6,151 nucleotides of DNA, taken from NCBI GenBank assembly GCA_013812565.1, contig JACCTF010000724.1, positions 1-6,151 on the forward strand, given 5' to 3'. The first letter of the stretch is position 1. Each line of letters opens with the position of its first letter. Below, in pieces: positions 5,141 through 6,151 of this stretch. The notes under the pieces are model-generated. The model ran no database searches and was not told the origin of the DNA. It saw only the letters and a list, made by a program, of their open reading frames with translations. The position numbers were made by a program, and so were the translations under genes. This DNA comes from Pyrinomonadaceae bacterium. Its GTDB lineage: Bacteria > Acidobacteriota > Blastocatellia > Pyrinomonadales > Pyrinomonadaceae.

Positions 5141-6013
5141 TATACTTTCCACTATTGCCGGCGTAATATCGGCAAGCGAACGCACGCGACGAGCGAGTTG
5201 CTCACGGGCCGGGCCCCACACAAGCGTCGGAACCGGGTTGCGTGTGTGGTTGCGGATTCCTAAATCTTCGACGTTGCCGTGATCGCTTGTGAGCATCACA
5301 GTTAAGTGGTCGAGATCAACGCGGGCGAGCAGGGCGCGAACGAAACGAGCAAGATTGGTGAGGATTATCAAGGCACCCGCCATGTCTTGAAGATGTCCAA
5401 CCCGGTCGGTGAGAAAATACTCATAGAGCGTAAAGCGATGTTGCCGGGCTATCACGGCAAGTGTTGCGGCAGCTTGCTCCGGCGTGCGCGGCTCAACACG
5501 GTGGCCCGCTTCAATAAGCAACCCGTTGGTAAAATCATGATAGAGAGCTTGGCCTGCGCCAAGATCATCAAGGGTGCGAAATTTCATCTCGGCGGCTTCA
5601 ACGGCAACTGTGCTGGCTGACACCCAGCGCGGTCGTTTGTCGAAGAAGCGCGGCGAGTAGGCGTTAGCAAATGCGACGCGGGTCACTCCGGCCTGTTGTA
5701 GTTGAAGAAAGATCGAATGCCTGTTGATGATGTCGCGTAAAGCCGCATTAGGGAATCCTTGTTTATGGTGACCGAGCATCGCGGGTGCGTTAACGCCCGT
5801 TAGAATTGTTGTTTGCCCTGAAGCACTTTGCGGTCGGCCAGCAACGCCCAAGCAGGCATCTGTCCGCACCAATCGGCCATCGCCGAATAAAACGGGTTCT
5901 TCATCCTCAAAGATTCCGAGCGGCATCGCCGCTTCCCCAAGCTGAAGAAGCGGATTGTGCCGACTGCGCGTGCCGATGCCGAGACCATCAATGAAGATAA
6001 GAAGAATAGACAT
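5126..6013 (-). CDS. Compact metalloenzyme of the alkaline phosphatase / iPGM superfamily
   Basis: A 295-residue protein with the fold signature of the alkaline phosphatase, phosphopentomutase and cofactor-independent phosphoglycerate mutase superfamily. It starts MSILLIFIDGLGIG, with metal ligand D9. GRPQSASGQTTILTG (59-73) holds the usual Ser/Thr nucleophile position. TDRVGHLQD gives D203 and H207, LTSDHGNVED gives D244 and H245, and RNHTRNP gives H256. The full two-metal site therefore looks intact. At under 300 residues it is much shorter than iPGM (about 510) or phosphopentomutase (about 390), so it lacks their large inserted domain; the substrate is unknown, and calling it a phosphoglycerate mutase would be unsafe. 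ATG 6013 is the natural start because the first strand begins at once, yet no Shine-Dalgarno precedes it. No signal peptide: the hydrophobic N-terminus is the first core strand, so it is cytoplasmic. It is convergent with the TPR operon. Confidence 0.8.
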   Translation of the reverse strand: MSILLIFIDGLGIGTRSRHNPLLQLGEAAMPLGIFEDEEPVLFGDGRLVRTDACLGVAGRPQSASGQTTILTGVNAPAMLGHHKQGFPNAALRDIINRHSIFLQLQQAGVTRVAFANAYSPRFFDKRPRWVSASTVAVEAAEMKFRTLDDLGAGQALYHDFTNGLLIEAGHRVEPRTPEQAAATLAVIARQHRFTLYEYFLTDRVGHLQDMAGALIILTNLARFVRALLARVDLDHLTVMLTSDHGNVEDLGIRNHTRNPVPTLVWGPAREQLARRVRSLADITPAIVESIKEEG

Positions 6014-6151
6014 GCAGGCGAGGTAAGTGAAGGTGGCGCATAATTCTAAGTGCCAATTTCTTAGGAACTTAGCCGTTTTCTATGAGCTGTTGTGATTCCT
6101 TGTGCGAAAGTTCTGTAGGGAAGAATCGACAAACATCGAAATTGCTCGGAA

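Noticed and set aside
5071..5263. Plus-strand frame from ATG 5087 (MKDEEKKK...) preceded by GAAGGAG
   Set aside because: Although the ribosome-site spacing is good, the frame runs through the terminator and then antisense to the metalloenzyme gene, and it shows no domain-like pattern. GAAGGAG is better explained as the last codons of the zinc-ribbon gene.
6040..6058. TTGGCAC on the minus strand upstream of the metalloenzyme, resembling a sigma-54 -24 element
   Set aside because: The -12 TTGC element is not at the required spacing (ATTA is found instead). A TAGAAT -10 at 6043-6048 on the same strand also lacks a -35, so no promoter is called.
6046..6072. CTAAGT/ACTTAG inverted repeat upstream of the metalloenzyme
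   Set aside because: Six pairs with a 15-base loop in AT-rich sequence is close to chance; no further support.

Overview
The window looks like ordinary chromosome from a free-living, Gram-negative-type bacterium of moderate GC. The combination of enzyme I, a stand-alone SLBB export protein, a membrane-anchored TPR protein and a compact alkaline-phosphatase-superfamily metalloenzyme recalls Acidobacteriota (possibly Blastocatellia). That placement is recollection and inference, not a computed assignment. I see no phage, plasmid, insertion-sequence, CRISPR or defence genes.

Layout, left to right. Positions 1-1095 hold the C-terminal part of a PTS enzyme I gene (ptsI or a ptsP-type homologue), cut by the window edge, followed by a possible weak terminator. 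Positions 1350/1368-2594 encode a secreted, cysteine-free polysaccharide-export-type protein: signal peptide, long Pro/Asn/Ser/Thr linker, Poly_export domain and two SLBB domains. Positions 2595-2960 hold no gene but contain unusual overlapping complementary segments and the upstream region of the next gene. Positions about 2961-3460 are rnpB, the bacterial class A RNase P RNA, with a strikingly enlarged P9 arm and a doubled P1 stem. Positions 3545-3820 encode a small ribbon-helix-helix DNA-binding protein with an arginine-rich repetitive tail. Positions 4016-5097 are a two-gene operon: a membrane-anchored TPR protein, then a short membrane protein with a four-cysteine zinc-ribbon-like tail that appears to start at CTG inside the preceding stop codon. 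On the minus strand, 6013-5126 encodes a compact metalloenzyme of the alkaline phosphatase / cofactor-independent phosphoglycerate mutase superfamily, convergent with the operon. The last 138 bases are its upstream region.

The genes do not form one pathway. Enzyme I belongs to phosphotransfer and carbon/nitrogen signalling, the SLBB protein to the envelope, rnpB to tRNA maturation, the RHH protein to transcription control, and the TPR/zinc-ribbon pair to an unidentified membrane function. The best leads are RNA- and DNA-level: the rnpB architecture, the mutually exclusive pairings before it, the convergent terminator whose arms are the ends of both genes, and the CTG start. No clearly new multi-gene system is visible.
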